The notes under the pieces are model-generated. The model saw nothing but the letters and a program-made list of their open reading frames with translations, was not told where the DNA came from and searched no databases. A stretch of 64,000 nucleotides of DNA, from positions 1,736,001 through 1,800,000 of the forward strand of contig CP085829.1 of the NCBI GenBank assembly GCA_020809705.1. The letters run 5' to 3'. Shown here piece by piece: positions 12,815 to 25,400 of this stretch (the stretch's first letter is position 1; each line of letters begins with the position of its first letter). A program made the position numbers and the translations under genes. Source of the DNA: Calonectria ilicicola (taxonomy: Eukaryota > Ascomycota > Sordariomycetes > Hypocreales > Nectriaceae).

Positions 12815-12830
12815 CTCTCTCTCTCTCTCT
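12815..12830. repeat. (CT)8 microsatellite
   Basis: Eight CT units just beyond the stop of the disordered-protein gene. Confidence 0.8.
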
Positions 12831-12853
12831 CGCCAGGAGTTTTACTTTTCCAA

Positions 12854-14383
12854 TCACCGCCTCCTCTTCTTGTCCTTATTTCGTAGAACCTCCCTCAGGA
12901 CTCTCCTCCTCTCCCTCTCGTACCTGCGCGTTTGGTCGACGCAGCTCGCGCTGTCCTCGGGCCGCAGGTCGCCCCCCCTAATACCCTTCTCATCGATATT
13001 CTCGGCGCCCAGGCCCAGCTGGCTGCGCGTGAACCACGTCGTCATGACCGTGGCTTTATCGTCGTCATTCTTATGCTTTTCGGCACTTGCCGCCTGCGCC
13101 TCCTTGGGCCTAGACGGCGACGGCGCCGGATCGCTCACCTGCCAGACCCGCTTCCCCGGGACCGGGTTCCCGTGCGGGACGGACCCGCGCAGCACCTCGG
13201 CATCTCCCGTGACCGGGCTGTGGGAACGACGCCGGTGGTGGTGGTGGTGCTGCTGCTGGTAGTGCTGGTACTGGTGGTGGTGGTGATGATTTCTTTCATT
13301 ATGATTGTGGCGGTGGTGGCGGCTGCGCTTGCAACCATCCCCACGCCCACGCTCATGCTCATGATATTGGTGATGCTCGCAATGACGGCTGTCGGCGTCA
13401 TCATCATCACCCTGACCGTCGTTGTCGTCGTCGTCGTCGTCGTGGCTACGGCCGCGGCACCGGTGCACAACAATCTCACCCTCGACGCGGCGGCCCGGGA
13501 CGCGCGGGATGCCGCGGTACATTGCATCTCGCTCGGGCGCGTACGAGACCTGGCTGCGCGTCTGAACTGACGGCAGGCTGGAGTCGCACGCCACCGTGTT
13601 TCGCCGCGACACCTGGTGCGTGCCGTGTTGAGTGGCGCCGGCGCCCTTGCGCTGATGCAGCGTCAGGCGGCCCAGTAGCTTGGACAGCAGCGTCTGCTGC
13701 TGCTGCTGCCGGGGAGTGTGCACTGCGGCCACGGGGACCGTCTTGAAGTGAGGTGATTGATCTAGCGGCAGAGGGAGCTCGTGTTTCACAGGCGTACGCC
13801 CTCGAGGTGGTGGCTGTTTCGCACCGGTATCAGCTGTCCACGCCGCGCGCTGCCCACGAGACATCGAGTCTATATCACCATCAACCTCTCTGTCGCAGGC
13901 TTCAACCCCGTTATTCTTCCCAGACGGGCTTTGTAGGTGTTCAAACATCAACTGTGAGGAGCTCACGCCACGCTCCTTGGAAATCGTCTCATCATATCCT
14001 GATCTAGATCCATATCCAAATCCGTAGCCATTAGCATCCCCACCGTGCCAAAGAGACGGCTCATGGTGAGCCCTGTCTCTTCTTGAAGTGTGACTGCCAC
14101 CGCTGGATCCAGTAGACTTGGACTTGGTGCTCCTACTCGAAGAATCGAGCTTGCTGCCACGGGGTCCATATGTAGTGCTGCCTGCGCTTTTACTCTTCGG
14201 AGTACTTCTTGAGCTCCTGCTGCTGTTATCACCACCACTGTAATTCTTGGCTCTTCTTGGCTTGCTGCCTACGATACTTGCAGCGACATCTTTCCTGTAT
14301 GATTCTGGTGTCGAAGCAATCGTGAGTGACGCTAGAAAGCCAGGCGTTGGCCCAGGGGGGCCACTCCGATATGATCTAGCCAT
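12854..14383 (-). CDS. Disordered His/Asp/Ser-rich protein of unknown function
   Basis: A single uninterrupted frame of 509 aa begins at the first ATG (14383) and ends in a basic tail, KDKKRRR. I do not recognise a family. The N-terminal third is Ser/Lys/Gly/Arg-rich (SRSTKSKSTGSSGG). The middle has a short QQQQQ run followed by LLSKLLGRLTLHQRK. Then come an Asp run (about residue 315) and a striking His-rich segment (about 340-395) with runs of five His and HHHHHRRRSHSP. The last 45 residues look more ordered and helical (RRYERERRRVLREVLRNK). The composition suggests an intrinsically disordered, possibly nuclear or metal-binding protein, which is inference only. The length of the open frame, the codon-wise phase of the repeats and a conserved-looking start (ARSYRSGPPGPTPGF) support it being real. 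Confidence 0.65.
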   Translation of the reverse strand: MARSYRSGPPGPTPGFLASLTIASTPESYRKDVAASIVGSKPRRAKNYSGGDNSSRSSRSTPKSKSAGSTTYGPRGSKLDSSSRSTKSKSTGSSGGSHTSRRDRAHHEPSLWHGGDANGYGFGYGSRSGYDETISKERGVSSSQLMFEHLQSPSGKNNGVEACDREVDGDIDSMSRGQRAAWTADTGAKQPPPRGRTPVKHELPLPLDQSPHFKTVPVAAVHTPRQQQQQTLLSKLLGRLTLHQRKGAGATQHGTHQVSRRNTVACDSSLPSVQTRSQVSYAPERDAMYRGIPRVPGRRVEGEIVVHRCRGRSHDDDDDDNDGQGDDDDADSRHCEHHQYHEHERGRGDGCKRSRHHRHNHNERNHHHHHQYQHYQQQHHHHHRRRSHSPVTGDAEVLRGSVPHGNPVPGKRVWQVSDPAPSPSRPKEAQAASAEKHKNDDDKATVMTTWFTRSQLGLGAENIDEKGIRGGDLRPEDSASCVDQTRRYERERRRVLREVLRNKDKKRRR

Positions 14384-15855
14384 TGTAATATGTTTATGGA
14401 GGAGTATAAAATTGCAGGACGGCTTTCAAAAGAAAAGAGAGAAAAAATGCGGTTCCTGTTTAACATTCGAAAAAAAAACCAATATACACGGCTTCTAAAG
14501 AAAGTGGAAAATGACAGATATAAAGCCCAAGTAAACAAACCAAATACCATGACCAAGTCCAGCGATTCTTCTCTCAAAGAAAAATGCATGTTCATCTGAA
14601 CAATACAACAGCAACAATGAATATACCCCCCAAAGGCGAACAAGAATAGTTTTGGAGACGGAGGCTGAAACAAGTCGCTAAACCTGGATAGACTTTGTGT
14701 AGAGAACAGCCAAAACCAAAACCAAACGACTTTGTTTAGCTTGCGCCCTGTTTCCACACCAAACAGCTGACAAGCTCGTCTCGCCTGTTAGCCAAACTTT
14801 GTCAGAACGGAACAGAACTCTAAACATGAAAACACTTTGCAATTAAAGGAGCCCAGAAAACGGTTTCCTGTTTAGAAAAAAAAAATGAAATGACAAGTCG
14901 CACTATTACTTCTACCTAGTAATGCCCTTAGCCATCCAAGCTGAGAGAGTCATCCAATGAAAACTTCACCAAGTCTTGTCAACTGAGACATGGCACGATT
15001 TCGTCCCAAAACCCAACAACTGGCCAATCCTCCGCCGGTTCCAAGCTGCAAACCTGATTATTTGTACTCTCCCTTGCATGCCACTAGCAAACCTCGAGTT
15101 AAGTGGATGGACAGATAAAATGGACAACTGGCAAACTTCACGCGTGCACACTCACTCAATCTCTCACACACACACAAATACACAAAATTGGGCACGATTT
15201 GAAATATACCTATTCACATCTTTTTGAATTCCATTCCTATTCCATAGATCCTACTCTTACATATGGGAATTCGCGCCCTTTGACACCAAAAGAGAGCGCA
15301 GATGCGCCCATTACATGCGTCAAATGTCATGAAAGGCCCAGTCGTCGTCATAATAGACACGCTCTTCCTCCGGTCGCTAAATCTCCTCCTCTGTTCACGC
15401 CCAAAACGCATCCAGCCATTAGTCCAAAATGACATTCCAAGTACAAAAAGACTAAAGGAAAAGATACTGTGTGATGCACGACAGAATACCTCCAACTCCG
15501 GTTTTTTTACCAGGACATAAGCCCCCAGCAAGTTCCCAATTCCGCACCTGCCATAAACAAAGAAAAAAAGGGGGGGCTAACACAAAAGACAGACGCCCTC
15601 GCCTAACATCTCGAGGAGGGGTATTATCATTATCTAATAAGGAAATAAAAAGGAAATGTGTGCTTGCACAGACGAAGTCGAGTCAGTCGAGTCGGTGATT
15701 CGTATTCGAGCCGATGCGAATGGAGGGTCGCCACTGGGGGGACCGATCCTCCGGGGATATGTGTGATAAGGGATGCAAGGAAAAGAAATTTCAACTGTCT
15801 CGGCAACGTCCACAAGCAGTGAAACGAATATTCGCTCGTCTGTGGCGAGCTACAA
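14384..15855 (-). other. Intergenic region between two minus-strand genes
   Basis: No supportable gene. The side next to 14384 is A-rich and should be the promoter of the disordered-protein gene. The side next to 15856 should hold the 3' untranslated region of the C2H2 gene. Confidence 0.4.
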
Positions 15856-17855
15856 TCATGAAGCGACCCTTGGGTCGTTAAAATATTGCATCATACCCCA
15901 GTCTGCCGAGGGGGCGCCAGTGGGCTGCTGATGCTGTGGTGTAGGTGTAGGCTGCTCCCCCATAACGGCACCAAGGCTCTCCCAGTCATCAAACACGACA
16001 GGGGCGGGAGAGTACTCAAAGTCCATCATGCCTTCACCAGCCTCCTGGGCGTGTGACGGTGGCGGGGGCAGATCACGCTTATCATGAGGGGACGGCATCA
16101 ATGGTGATGTCGAGGGTGCCAGTGGTGAGTGCGAGGCCGAATCGGGCGACGGTCGCTGTGCTGATGGGAATGGCTGCGAAGGAACCAACATAGTGTTGCG
16201 GAACGGCGTCGTGAAGGGGTTCTGCTGAGACGGGTCTGGCGAAGGCATCATCTGCGGGTGAGGGGCCTGAGTTGGCAGAGTCATAAAGGACATGCGAGGA
16301 TCGAATCCTTGAGGAGCCAGGTTGGCGTGCGAGTACTGAGGAGAGGGAATGGGTGCCGAGGTGAGAACAATGTCAGCCAAATCGTATGCCACGCTGACAA
16401 TCCACTGGGCCTCGCCCTCATCGCCAGAGAAGAACTCAAGAAGATCCTGAAGCTGGCCGGGGCTCTCGTTCTCGAGGAAGCCCTGCGCACGGCCAGTCTT
16501 GCTGGGGTGCCAGCTGAACTGAGGTCGACGACCGTTGTACTCTGGCTGCTTGCTGACAACCAACGCGTCCCAAGCCTCGTGGATGAGAGGCTGATGCAGC
16601 AGACCGTAAACGACACGCGAATGCATCCAATCACCCTTCGTCATGCCAGATTCGAAATGGCGAGCGACGTGCTCGACGTGACGCTCACGCGCAGGGTGAA
16701 GAGCAGAGCAGAAACCACAAGCCCAGTACTTGCGCTTACGAAGAAACTTGACCACCTTTTCAGCGTGGGGGCAAGTCTTGCAGCCGTGGCACTGCTTGTG
16801 GTGCTGGTTGAAAGAGTTGGAACCCCAGAAGCTGCGGTTGCAACCAGGCTCGGGGCAAGGATACTTGCGCCAACGCTCGTGAAACTCATCCTCGTGGCGC
16901 TTCCAGTCATACTTGCGCTTAAAGCTCGTCTCACATGAGGTACACCAGTAAATGTTGGTCTTACCAGTGGTGCCGACGGGAGGTCCAAGGGGACCACCCA
17001 CAGCGGGAGTTGGCGGGAGGGGAAGAGGAGCTTGAGTTCGGCAAGTAGAATTTGACTGCCAGGACATGGAAGATTGAGCTGAGTTGGTGGACCAGATGGA
17101 GGCGTGACCGGAAGATCCGGAGGATGTCGAAGAAACGGAAATTCGAGGTCGGTGGCTGAAAGGAGCCGCTGGGGGCATAAAGATGGCTGCGGAAACAGTC
17201 AGATCATGTAAACTGAACGGATACGACATGGCAAAAATAAAACCACGAGGGACAAAAATGAAAGACCAAAAACAAAACACAAGGAAAATTCAAGACAAGC
17301 GGGTGACGTACATGAGACGTCCTCGGGGAGGGCCTCGACTTTGATGTCAGCAGGAGGTGTCGTAGTCGTCGAGTTGCTGTTGCTCCCTGGCGATGAGACG
17401 GTGGTGACATTAGTAACGTTAGTTACGTTGGTGACAGTGGGCATCGCAACATTGGTGACGGGAGGAGGCGGCGGGCATCGAAGCGGCGGAGGAGGCGGTG
17501 CAAGGCTGGGCTGCTGTTGCTGAGAGTGAACGAGAGTCTGCTGATGGTGCTGCTGCTGTTGTTGCTGCTGTTGCTGCTGCTGAGCGGCGGCGGCGGCAGC
17601 AAGAGAGAGCTGTAGGGACTGGCTTTCGTCGACCCATTGGTGGAGAAGATCCTTGGACAGTCCAGAATCAATAAGGACCTGAAGGTTCTTTCTAGCCTCA
17701 GCGAGGACATCCTGGGGAGTAGAGTTGTCGTGCTGGTGAGGCGGCGACGGGCTCGGTTGTTGAGACATGGCCGAATGAGGGCGCTGATGCTGCGGTTGGT
17801 GAAGGTAATGCTGGTGTTCCTGATATTGCTGCTGTGGACTCTGACTCTGATCCAT
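15856..17855 (-). CDS. C2H2 zinc-finger transcription factor with polyQ N-terminus
   Basis: Two exons (17312-17855 and 15856-17186) around a 125-bp intron with a GTACGT donor and CCGCAG acceptor give 624 aa. The N-terminus is Gln/His/Pro-rich, with an Ala run and a polyQ run near residues 85-105 encoded by CAG/CAA repeats, then a Ser/Thr-Val stretch. Three zinc-finger-like units lie in the middle. Unit 1 has Cys 263/266 and His 279/284 (YWCTSC...RHEDEFH). Unit 2 has Cys 292/297 and His 310 with His/Cys near 314. Unit 3 has Cys 338/341 and His in HVEHVARH. The pattern is typical of fungal C2H2 regulators in which a conserved helical block (HEAWDALV) follows the fingers. The C-terminus is Pro/Ser-rich and ends in acidic aromatic segments (MMDFEYSP, FDDWESLG) that could activate transcription. 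The target genes are unknown and I give no symbol. Confidence 0.88.
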
Positions 17856-18139
17856 AGCCTACTTCTCACCACATCTGGTGATTTAAAGAACGCCGACGAA
17901 GAGAAGAGGTAATGAATGAGTGAGTGACAGAGCGGGAGACAAGAGGAAGGAATGTCGAGTTGCTACGAATTGCCGTCCGAGTGGTTTTAGTTATTTGGAG
18001 GTTGAGTGCGTGCGAGCTTGCGTCCAGGCAAAAGGGGATAGTTTCAAGCGAGTGTGGTATGGACGAGCCGACGACGACGAAAGAGAAGAATGGAGGCAAC
18101 ACACACGGTGATGTGCGTGGAGGCCGGGAGTGGCAGGTA

Positions 18140-18560
18140 ATTGTATGAGCGCGTGGAGAGGGAAGAGAAGGAGAGGAGAGGCAAAGGATGTGTGGGTGGG
18201 AGATGTTGGGGTTAGATTAGAGAAGAGCGAGGGCGCTGGGGGATGGGAGGGCGTGCGGGATGTAAGATGGAGAGGGAGTGGGAGCAGTGAGGCAGAGGCA
18301 GGACCGGGTGGAGGAGGAAAGTGGAAGAAAGGAAGAAGGAGCAGAGGGGAGGTACGAGTAAAGAGGAGCGAACGAACAGGCGACCACGGGAGGCAGGAAG
18401 AGCAATGGCGCGCACGACGACGAGGAAGGGGCGATTGAGTGCGAGTACCGCGCTAGGTACCTGGGCTAGCGTAGGAGCGGGAGTGTGGACAGGAAGGAGT
18501 GGGATTGGAGAGATGGGGGGAGTGCGAGGAAGCCACGGACAAGGATAAGATACCCAGGTA
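18140..18560 (-). promoter_or_regulatory. Purine-rich (+) / CT-rich (-) tract, probable C2H2 gene promoter
   Basis: About 400 bases are strongly G+A on the + strand, so C+T on the strand from which the C2H2 gene is read. CT-rich tracts mark transcription start regions in filamentous fungi. It sits about 300-700 bases before that ATG. Confidence 0.4.
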
Positions 18561-19720
18561 AACTCTCGGTAGGGGAAAAGAAGGTACGCAGCACCATGGA
18601 CAGTTGGGCCAGGGACAGGTCAGGGACCGCGCAGTAGTTGGTTCTCAGTACGAGGCTCGCCAAAGGAGGGACCCTGTGTCCGTCGGCTTCGGAGGGGGGC
18701 AGCGTCATGGCTGATTGACATTTACAGCTTTCTACACTTGCAATGTTCGGTTTGTCTCTCCTGCTTGTCTCGGTACCTGGGCGGGGGGCCTCCCTTTGTT
18801 TGTCCTGCCGCATCGTCCTGCTGGAGAGCAGAAGAAAATACTCCGATGAATTATTAGATCGTGTTTCTCTTGTCAGAGGAGGGGCGTGTGTGTCAAGACG
18901 GGATTGCTGCTGCTACGCGGGGCGTGGCTGCTGCAAAAGGGGAACAGAGCCAAGATGCCGTGTGGTGGCTCACTGGCGATGGGGGCCTGCGGGCTCGCTC
19001 GGGCTCGAGCTCACTCTGATTCTCGCTTTCGCAGGGCCCGGTTGCACTGCTGCTGCTCGGCTCTGCCCTGGGCCTGCGCTGCTGCTGTGGGATTTTGTCG
19101 CCCTTCTCCTTCTAGCGGCCCCCAGGCTCTGGCCTCTGACTGGGGGCCTCGTCCTTCGCTTTGGGATCCCCTGGCGAGGTAAACCCACGCGCTGCCCACC
19201 ACCCACTGATCAGCCACAGATACAGACGCACATGCGCTACGCGCACGCAACAAGAGTACGCAGCGCGCGGAGCACAGCGCACATCGTTTGGCTGCACAGC
19301 ACGGTCCCCCGCCGGGATGGACCCAGTCGATCAGGTACTGTACGACAGGTTCCGTCATCAGTCATTAAGACGACGACGTTGTGTGTGCGCGCCGTGCCCT
19401 ATGCCCAAGTATCCAAAAATGGACACGGGGAACAGGAGCACAGGCTGGCACTATACGCACATACATACATACACACACACACCCACACACACATAGATAT
19501 TAATTGAACCAGGCCATGCCATGAATGATGGCGTGCGGCTGGAGAGATCTGCTACTGGATTTGTGGAACCGGAAGCCTGTGTGTCTCTCAAGTAGGATGA
19601 ATGAAGCATTCGGTCAAAATCAGACATGGACCCTGACGTATTATTACACAGCTGCAGCAGCCGCATTACGGAGAGACAAAATGGCTGACCGGTGAATTGG
19701 GATAGCGGCGGCAGCAGCAA

Positions 19721-19738
19721 CCGCAACCGCAACCGCAA
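19721..19738. repeat. (CCGCAA)3 hexanucleotide repeat
   Basis: Three perfect 6-bp units follow a GCAGCAGCAA stretch within the gene-free region. Confidence 0.7.
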
Positions 19739-22219
19739 CAGCGGTGGGATTTTGTTGTCAGCCGCCGTAGCAGCAGCACTCCCCAAGTGAGACACTAACA
19801 GGGCGGGTGGTGCCGCATCGCTGTGTAAGAAGAGTGTCTTTCAACGGCCCGGGGTATTATCATTTGTTCGATAATAGAGTTAACAAAGACGACACATCGC
19901 GCAGTGGCAAAAATCAAAAGCGGATTAAGCGGGCTGTAGTTGGTTGTGATTGTGATATATCAGCATGCCGAAATCAGCCTCTGCAGCCGACAAAATGGAT
20001 CCCAGGTGTACATCCGTGGCATCCATCAACATGAGTCCCTGGCGGCAATCAATCGATTCTCTGGTTCAGTCCAATCAATCATCAATCTGTCAGCCCGATA
20101 TTTGTCATCGGTGTGCGCCTGGTGCCTCGTGCTGCCCCAGTGCCCTGTTTGTGACTGGACTTGACTCGGTTCTCCGACCTCGAGCGTCTGTGTCTTCGTC
20201 TGTGTGTGTCTGCATCCGTGTCCGTGTCCGTGTCTGTGTGTAGGACGTGGTGCCTGTCTGTGATGGGGACATCCCGTCCCCGAAAAAAGAGAGGGAAAAA
20301 AAATAAATTGTGGGTTGCTTTTGATTGTGGACGGATCGCCAAGGGGTGGGTCCCCTTCCCTCTGGGCCTGTCTAACCTCGCACACACATGCTTCCTCGCT
20401 AGCTAGGCTTTCCGCTCGAGAGCTCACAGTGGACTATGAGCTCACAGCGGCAGGGATCCCACGCCGAGCATGGATGTGACGCCGTGGGCCCTCCCCTCCA
20501 ATCAGTAGACCGACCTTAGCTAGCATCGTGATGGGTCTGGGATTAGGACCGGGAGTCAACGGGCAAAAAAGAAGAAAAGAAAAGGGGAGCTGGGTTAAAA
20601 GGGGAAAAAAAGAAGCAGGCGGAGATGCTCCGAGAGAGAGGGGGGGGCAGGTAAACGTCATAGGGCAGATAGGTCTTTGCAGCAGGAACAAAGCAAAATA
20701 TCCCGATCCGCGTTTCCATGTTTCCATCCGGCTCAAAATCGTTAGAGAAACAAAAGACACAATGACGGAAAATTGTGGCTAGCCCTTGGCTCTGTCCTAC
20801 CGATCCATTGGTGGCGCCTGAGTGGCCCAAGATCAGAGACATTTCATCACCTCTCTGCCTCAGATCACTCATCGTACCCCTGCACTGCTGGAGAAGCAGC
20901 TGGTCACTCGGTCAGGTCCCTTGTGCAGTATCTGGCGCATCCGAACCCCGTGGCGTTTGGAGGCGTGAGTAGCGCACCCTCTAGCTCATCGGCCTGATCC
21001 GTGGGAAGGGAAAAAGAGTGGGCTTTTACTCTATCTGTGTGAGTCTTGTTCCTGTCGCTCAGCTCTTGATTTTCCGTTCCTTTCAGCAAAAGTAGTTACG
21101 CTGTTTTTTTTTTCCCTGGCTGATCCAGTCACGTCACCTTTTCTGCATCAAGCCTCTGCCGCTTGCCGTAGCTGCCGCGTGCCCAGCCAAGTTTCTCCCG
21201 AGGGGGAGGGGCATTTGTTTGTTTCGACCTATATCGCCGAGGTGCTATTGCGTCGTCATTTCTCCTAACTTCCGAAGCGACATGTCGGTACAGGTCTTCG
21301 TATGCGTATGCATAGGCAGTCGGCTAGGTACCCAGGCACGTGTAAGCTTAGCTGGGAGAATAAGTAAAAAACTTTTTTTTGTCAAAAAAAAAAATAAATA
21401 GCAACATGAACGAAACACTCGACAAGCGCGAGAGTCAATCCCTTCAGCATACATGGTGGAAGTGAGCGTCATGGTGTAGGGGGGGGTGTGTGTGTGCATA
21501 AGGAACAGCCGCCAGCAGGCTTCGTAGAGTCTTATCCCGCGTCCCTTGTCTCCAGCTACAGGTGCTATTACAACGCTCTTCTCACACCGACAGCTGATCA
21601 TGACGCTCCAATGCTTGTGCGTTTTTTTTTCCTCCCATTGCCATCCATCATCACGGTCATCCTGTCATTGTCGAGGATAGATGCAGACGAGACACACGGG
21701 CTGGGCAATGGCCTCTCGAGCTTCTTTTTTTAGGCGATCCGCACTCCCAAACTCTGCCCTTTCACCCCCGTTGCAGCAGGAACAGGTGTACCTGAAACAG
21801 CATCAACATGGGCCACCTTCGATTGAACCCTCGACCCCCAAGGCAAAAAAAGAAAAGCACACACACACGCACACATCAACCCCACCACCCTTTCGTTCTC
21901 GTTCGCAAACACGTCCATAAACCAATGCCCAGCCTGCCGCCTGCTTGCTGTCCGGGCGCCCGCGCCGAGCGTTTCGAAACGGGGGACAGATGGCGGCCTT
22001 GAGTTCCCGCCAATCACGGCGGTCCATCTGAGCCGGGGATGTTGGCACTAAATCTTTCCGTCATCTTATGATTTCTCTTTGACTTTGAGAGAGGACCCTC
22101 CCTTCGCCCAGAGCGCTGCAGCCAAGAACCAGGGCTGGCCTCTCGTTGGCCTGCTAAGCGGGAGGCTGTCGAGTTCTGGCTTCAGTAGCAGCCGTTATTT
22201 GACCTTTTGCGATGACATA

Positions 22220-22252
22220 CCCACTGGCATCCCACTGGCATCCCACTGGCAC
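22220..22252. repeat. Three tandem 11-bp units
   Basis: CCCACTGGCAT occurs twice in direct tandem, followed by CCCACTGGCAC, differing at the last base. Confidence 0.8.
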
Positions 22253-22456
22253 AGCTGGAGATCTACCGGGTGGTCTTGCTCGACGTTCCCCGACTCCCCT
22301 CTTTTCCTTGGCCTAGCCTGTCTGTCTTACTTGTTACCCCTGGCTAGTAGGCTAGCAACGACCCAAAAGGTGGCCGGCCCAGCCCTTTGACCCCCTCCAA
22401 CAGGCCCAAGAAAGATTCCGAATGAGCCAACCGGCTGGCGTCTAACCGCCTTTTCG

Positions 22457-22476
22457 TCCATCCATCCATCCATCCA
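22457..22476. repeat. (TCCA)5 microsatellite
   Basis: Five perfect TCCA units in the gene-free region, followed after 5 bases by a further TCCATC. Confidence 0.8.
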
Positions 22477-25400
22477 GTCATCCATCTTACCTACGTGTTG
22501 TGTCGTGTTGCGTTGCGTTGCGTTATGCTGTGTTGCGTCTCATCTTTTTGAGCTGTGTGCTTCTGCGTTGTCGACAGGTGCATGCACGCGCCCGCATTGC
22601 ATAGTCTCTCTGCCTCCATTCGCCTCTTGTTCTTCATGCGGCCACTGCATTTGCATTGCTCGCCACTCACAGCGCAGCCTCTCCCCCCTCCCCTCCCCTC
22701 CCGCTGCTCTATTTTCCACCCGTCATCTTTGCTTTTTATTTGGTTGTATCCTGCGCCAGCTTCATTCTGGTCGGCTGTCAAACCCACCGACTAGTCGTTT
22801 CTGTCCGATAAACATGATATGACCTTTTGCATGCTCCCAAAGAGCGACGCCATCGTCATAATCAAAATTATGGCCCCGAGGCTAGCCTTAGCCTTGCCTT
22901 GCCCTCGGGCCACTGGTTACAATCTAGTATAGACTGCCATCTACTGTAGCACCCGAGCCAAGCCTAGCAGGCCGCCTCTGGGGGTCCCCTTGACCCAACC
23001 GAGTTAGTCCTGGCACGATTCTTGACTCGGTTGGCCTTTGACGCACGATCCTAGCGGTCCCCAAGACTTCCCAGCAACAGGAACCACTCCCGGGGGGATC
23101 CGCAAGCCTACTTACTGATGCCATCGTCATAAGCTGTTGCTGGACACCATCCATGTCCAGCTGCCATTCCTTCTTCCCACGTTTCCCAGCCCCCGGCACG
23201 TACAACGGCGCCCATCGGGAAGGGGAGGGGGGAGGGGACCCAAGCAGGCCGTCTTTTTTTGCTTTTGCTCTTTTGCTCACAACAGGCATCACACAGAAAG
23301 AAAAAAAAAACCCCGTAGCCAAGAGTATGATATCACCCTCTCACCCCTCTCATCATCCCGAGTCCTGCCCAAAACGGACGACTTGTCTGACAGCCTGTCC
23401 ATGTACGCGCAAGTCCTTGCAATGATTTCCGTCCTCCATGCCATTCACTTGTTCTGAAGCGACTGTTGTAAGATCTAGACCCTGCGGCCCATCCAGCTGA
23501 CCTCCCCAACCGCGGAAAACCCGAAACCCAAAAGGCCGATACCACGAGAGGCACACAAGAGACGATGCCAGTGTAGGTCGCTTTGGCTTCGCGGGCTAAG
23601 CCAACCGGTGCCCACGTCTAATGCCATCCCATGTCTTGTGCAACAGCCAGTGGCCCCATTCACAGCCATCGGGGGGGAGCCATTGAGGAGCCATTTGGGG
23701 GGGAGGGACGCTCGACGCCATAATAATCCCTGCGCACATCCCGCCGCTCCATTGGCCCCAGAGGTGCCCGAGCCCCAGGTCCCCTTTGTGAAATTGGCAT
23801 TTCGTGTTGCCTTTCTGGTTGACGCATTTGCCTAATTAATCCACAGCCTGGCCCGGCCTGCACAAGCCTCACTTATTTTTTTTTTTATTTTTGACTAGGA
23901 CTCGTCCTGGCCCGAGTACTACTCCGCCTGTGCTAGGCTATGGACAAGGCCCTCATCGCCCGATCGATGTTCGAGAAGACCAGGCACAAAAAGGAAATTT
24001 GAGCCCCATGTCGTTTCGTTTACCCAACTAGGTAAAAATAAAAAATTAAATTTTTAAATAAATACAAAGTATAGCCCACGCCCCCCCATGGCAATAGTAG
24101 GAAGAAGAAAGGAAAGAGAGTTAGCCGTATGTACATTCAATACAACTCCGAACGTTTTACAGTTTTGCAAGTCTTGTAGTTTCATCAACATTCAGAAACA
24201 CCGTCCACGTATACACATGCACACACACGACAGAGACAGACGCGCGTAAAAGAGCGCACCACCGAGACGGGGGATTTGTCATTTCACTGCAGCTTCAATC
24301 ACATGAGGGCCGGTGACCGGAATGGGAGGGGGCGGGGGCGGGCAAAGAAGAAGAAAAAAATGTAAAACAAGCAGAAAACACTCAGGGTGCACCCGGCGGC
24401 AATCGAGAAAAACTGGCACAAAAATCAATTCCGGCCATGAGATAGATAGATGGACACGCTATACACGCATCAGGGAATGACGATGTCTTGTCACCTAGCA
24501 CAGAATGACGACAGAGTTCGCCTTCTAGGGGGCGTGTGTCTTTCCGGAAATTGGAAAAAGAAGCAAACAAGGACCAACTTGAGGCATCTCGAGTGATGGA
24601 TATATTGATCTGGCACCAAATTTGGACCGGATTTGCCCCTCGGGCCCCTCGCGTTCACTTCACCCGATGAACCAGAGAAGGGGACAGGACGATGACGCAG
24701 ATCAGGTGTATCAAGTTCCGTTGCATGGGGGGCGGAGGAGCAGTAGTAGCGCGCCACCGAGGGCCGACTCGCTGGGTTTGAATAGTTCGCCGCATCTCAG
24801 TCAATCAATCCCACGTTGGGGTTGGGGGAGCGTGTATGGTTCACTTGACCGACACAAACTGCCTGCTGCTGCTGCTCTCCTCCTCCTTCCTAGGCGCCGC
24901 CTGCCCATGTTTCTGCCATGCAGGTCGCAGGAGGAGTATACCCGGGACGGTGCTCCACGCCCCATCCACGGGTTGCATTTCATTTCTCGCAATAGCAACC
25001 CCCTCTGGGCTGCGTCCGCCCCAGTGAGGGGAATTGGGCCGGGGGAGACGAGGGTCGTTGGTAGCTTGCGGCTAACGTACCCATGCCGATAAGAGAGGGA
25101 GGCTCACTTTTTTTTTTTCTTTTAATTATTAGTATTGTCTTTGTAAACCATGGGGGGGGGGGCGGCTCCTCTTCTCATCTCTCCATCCGCCGCGGCTCCA
25201 TCTCTCTCCATATTTCGGCCGGCGCACGTTGGGTCAGGCTGTGAGCCCACAAGCCGAGCTCCGAAGCAACTCGGGGGCTTAGGATCCATGGCATGGGAGG
25301 GGAATCCATCATGGTCCAGCAACGAGGCCATTGCTGTTTCCGGAATGGTCATCGGCATAGACAAAAAGTCCGATCGGAAGGGAAAAGAAAAAAAATAACA

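Larger units (their letters stand above)
12124..12853. other. Convergent 3' intergenic region
   Basis: This lies between the stop of Spt8 (+) and the stop of the disordered-protein gene (-). It is low in coding character and holds a 19-T run (12241-12259), T-rich blocks at 12490-12510 and a (CT)8 run at 12815-12830. It probably carries both 3' untranslated regions. Confidence 0.4.

Noticed and set aside
12932..13570. 212-codon hydrophobic frame on the + strand with long Val/Leu runs, membrane-protein-like
   Set aside because: It is antisense to the His/Asp-rich repeats of the minus-strand gene. GAC/CAC repeats read backwards give GTC/GTG (Val), so the hydrophobicity is an artefact.
16258..16938. 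226-codon plus-strand frame
   Set aside because: It is antisense to the zinc-finger exon of the C2H2 gene, which has clear conserved motifs.
18743..19507. 254-codon plus-strand frame in the gene-free region
   Set aside because: It is Cys/Arg/Leu-rich with no domain, overlaps other open phases of similar length and ends in CA-repeat-coded Thr/His. It is likely chance in GC-rich DNA.
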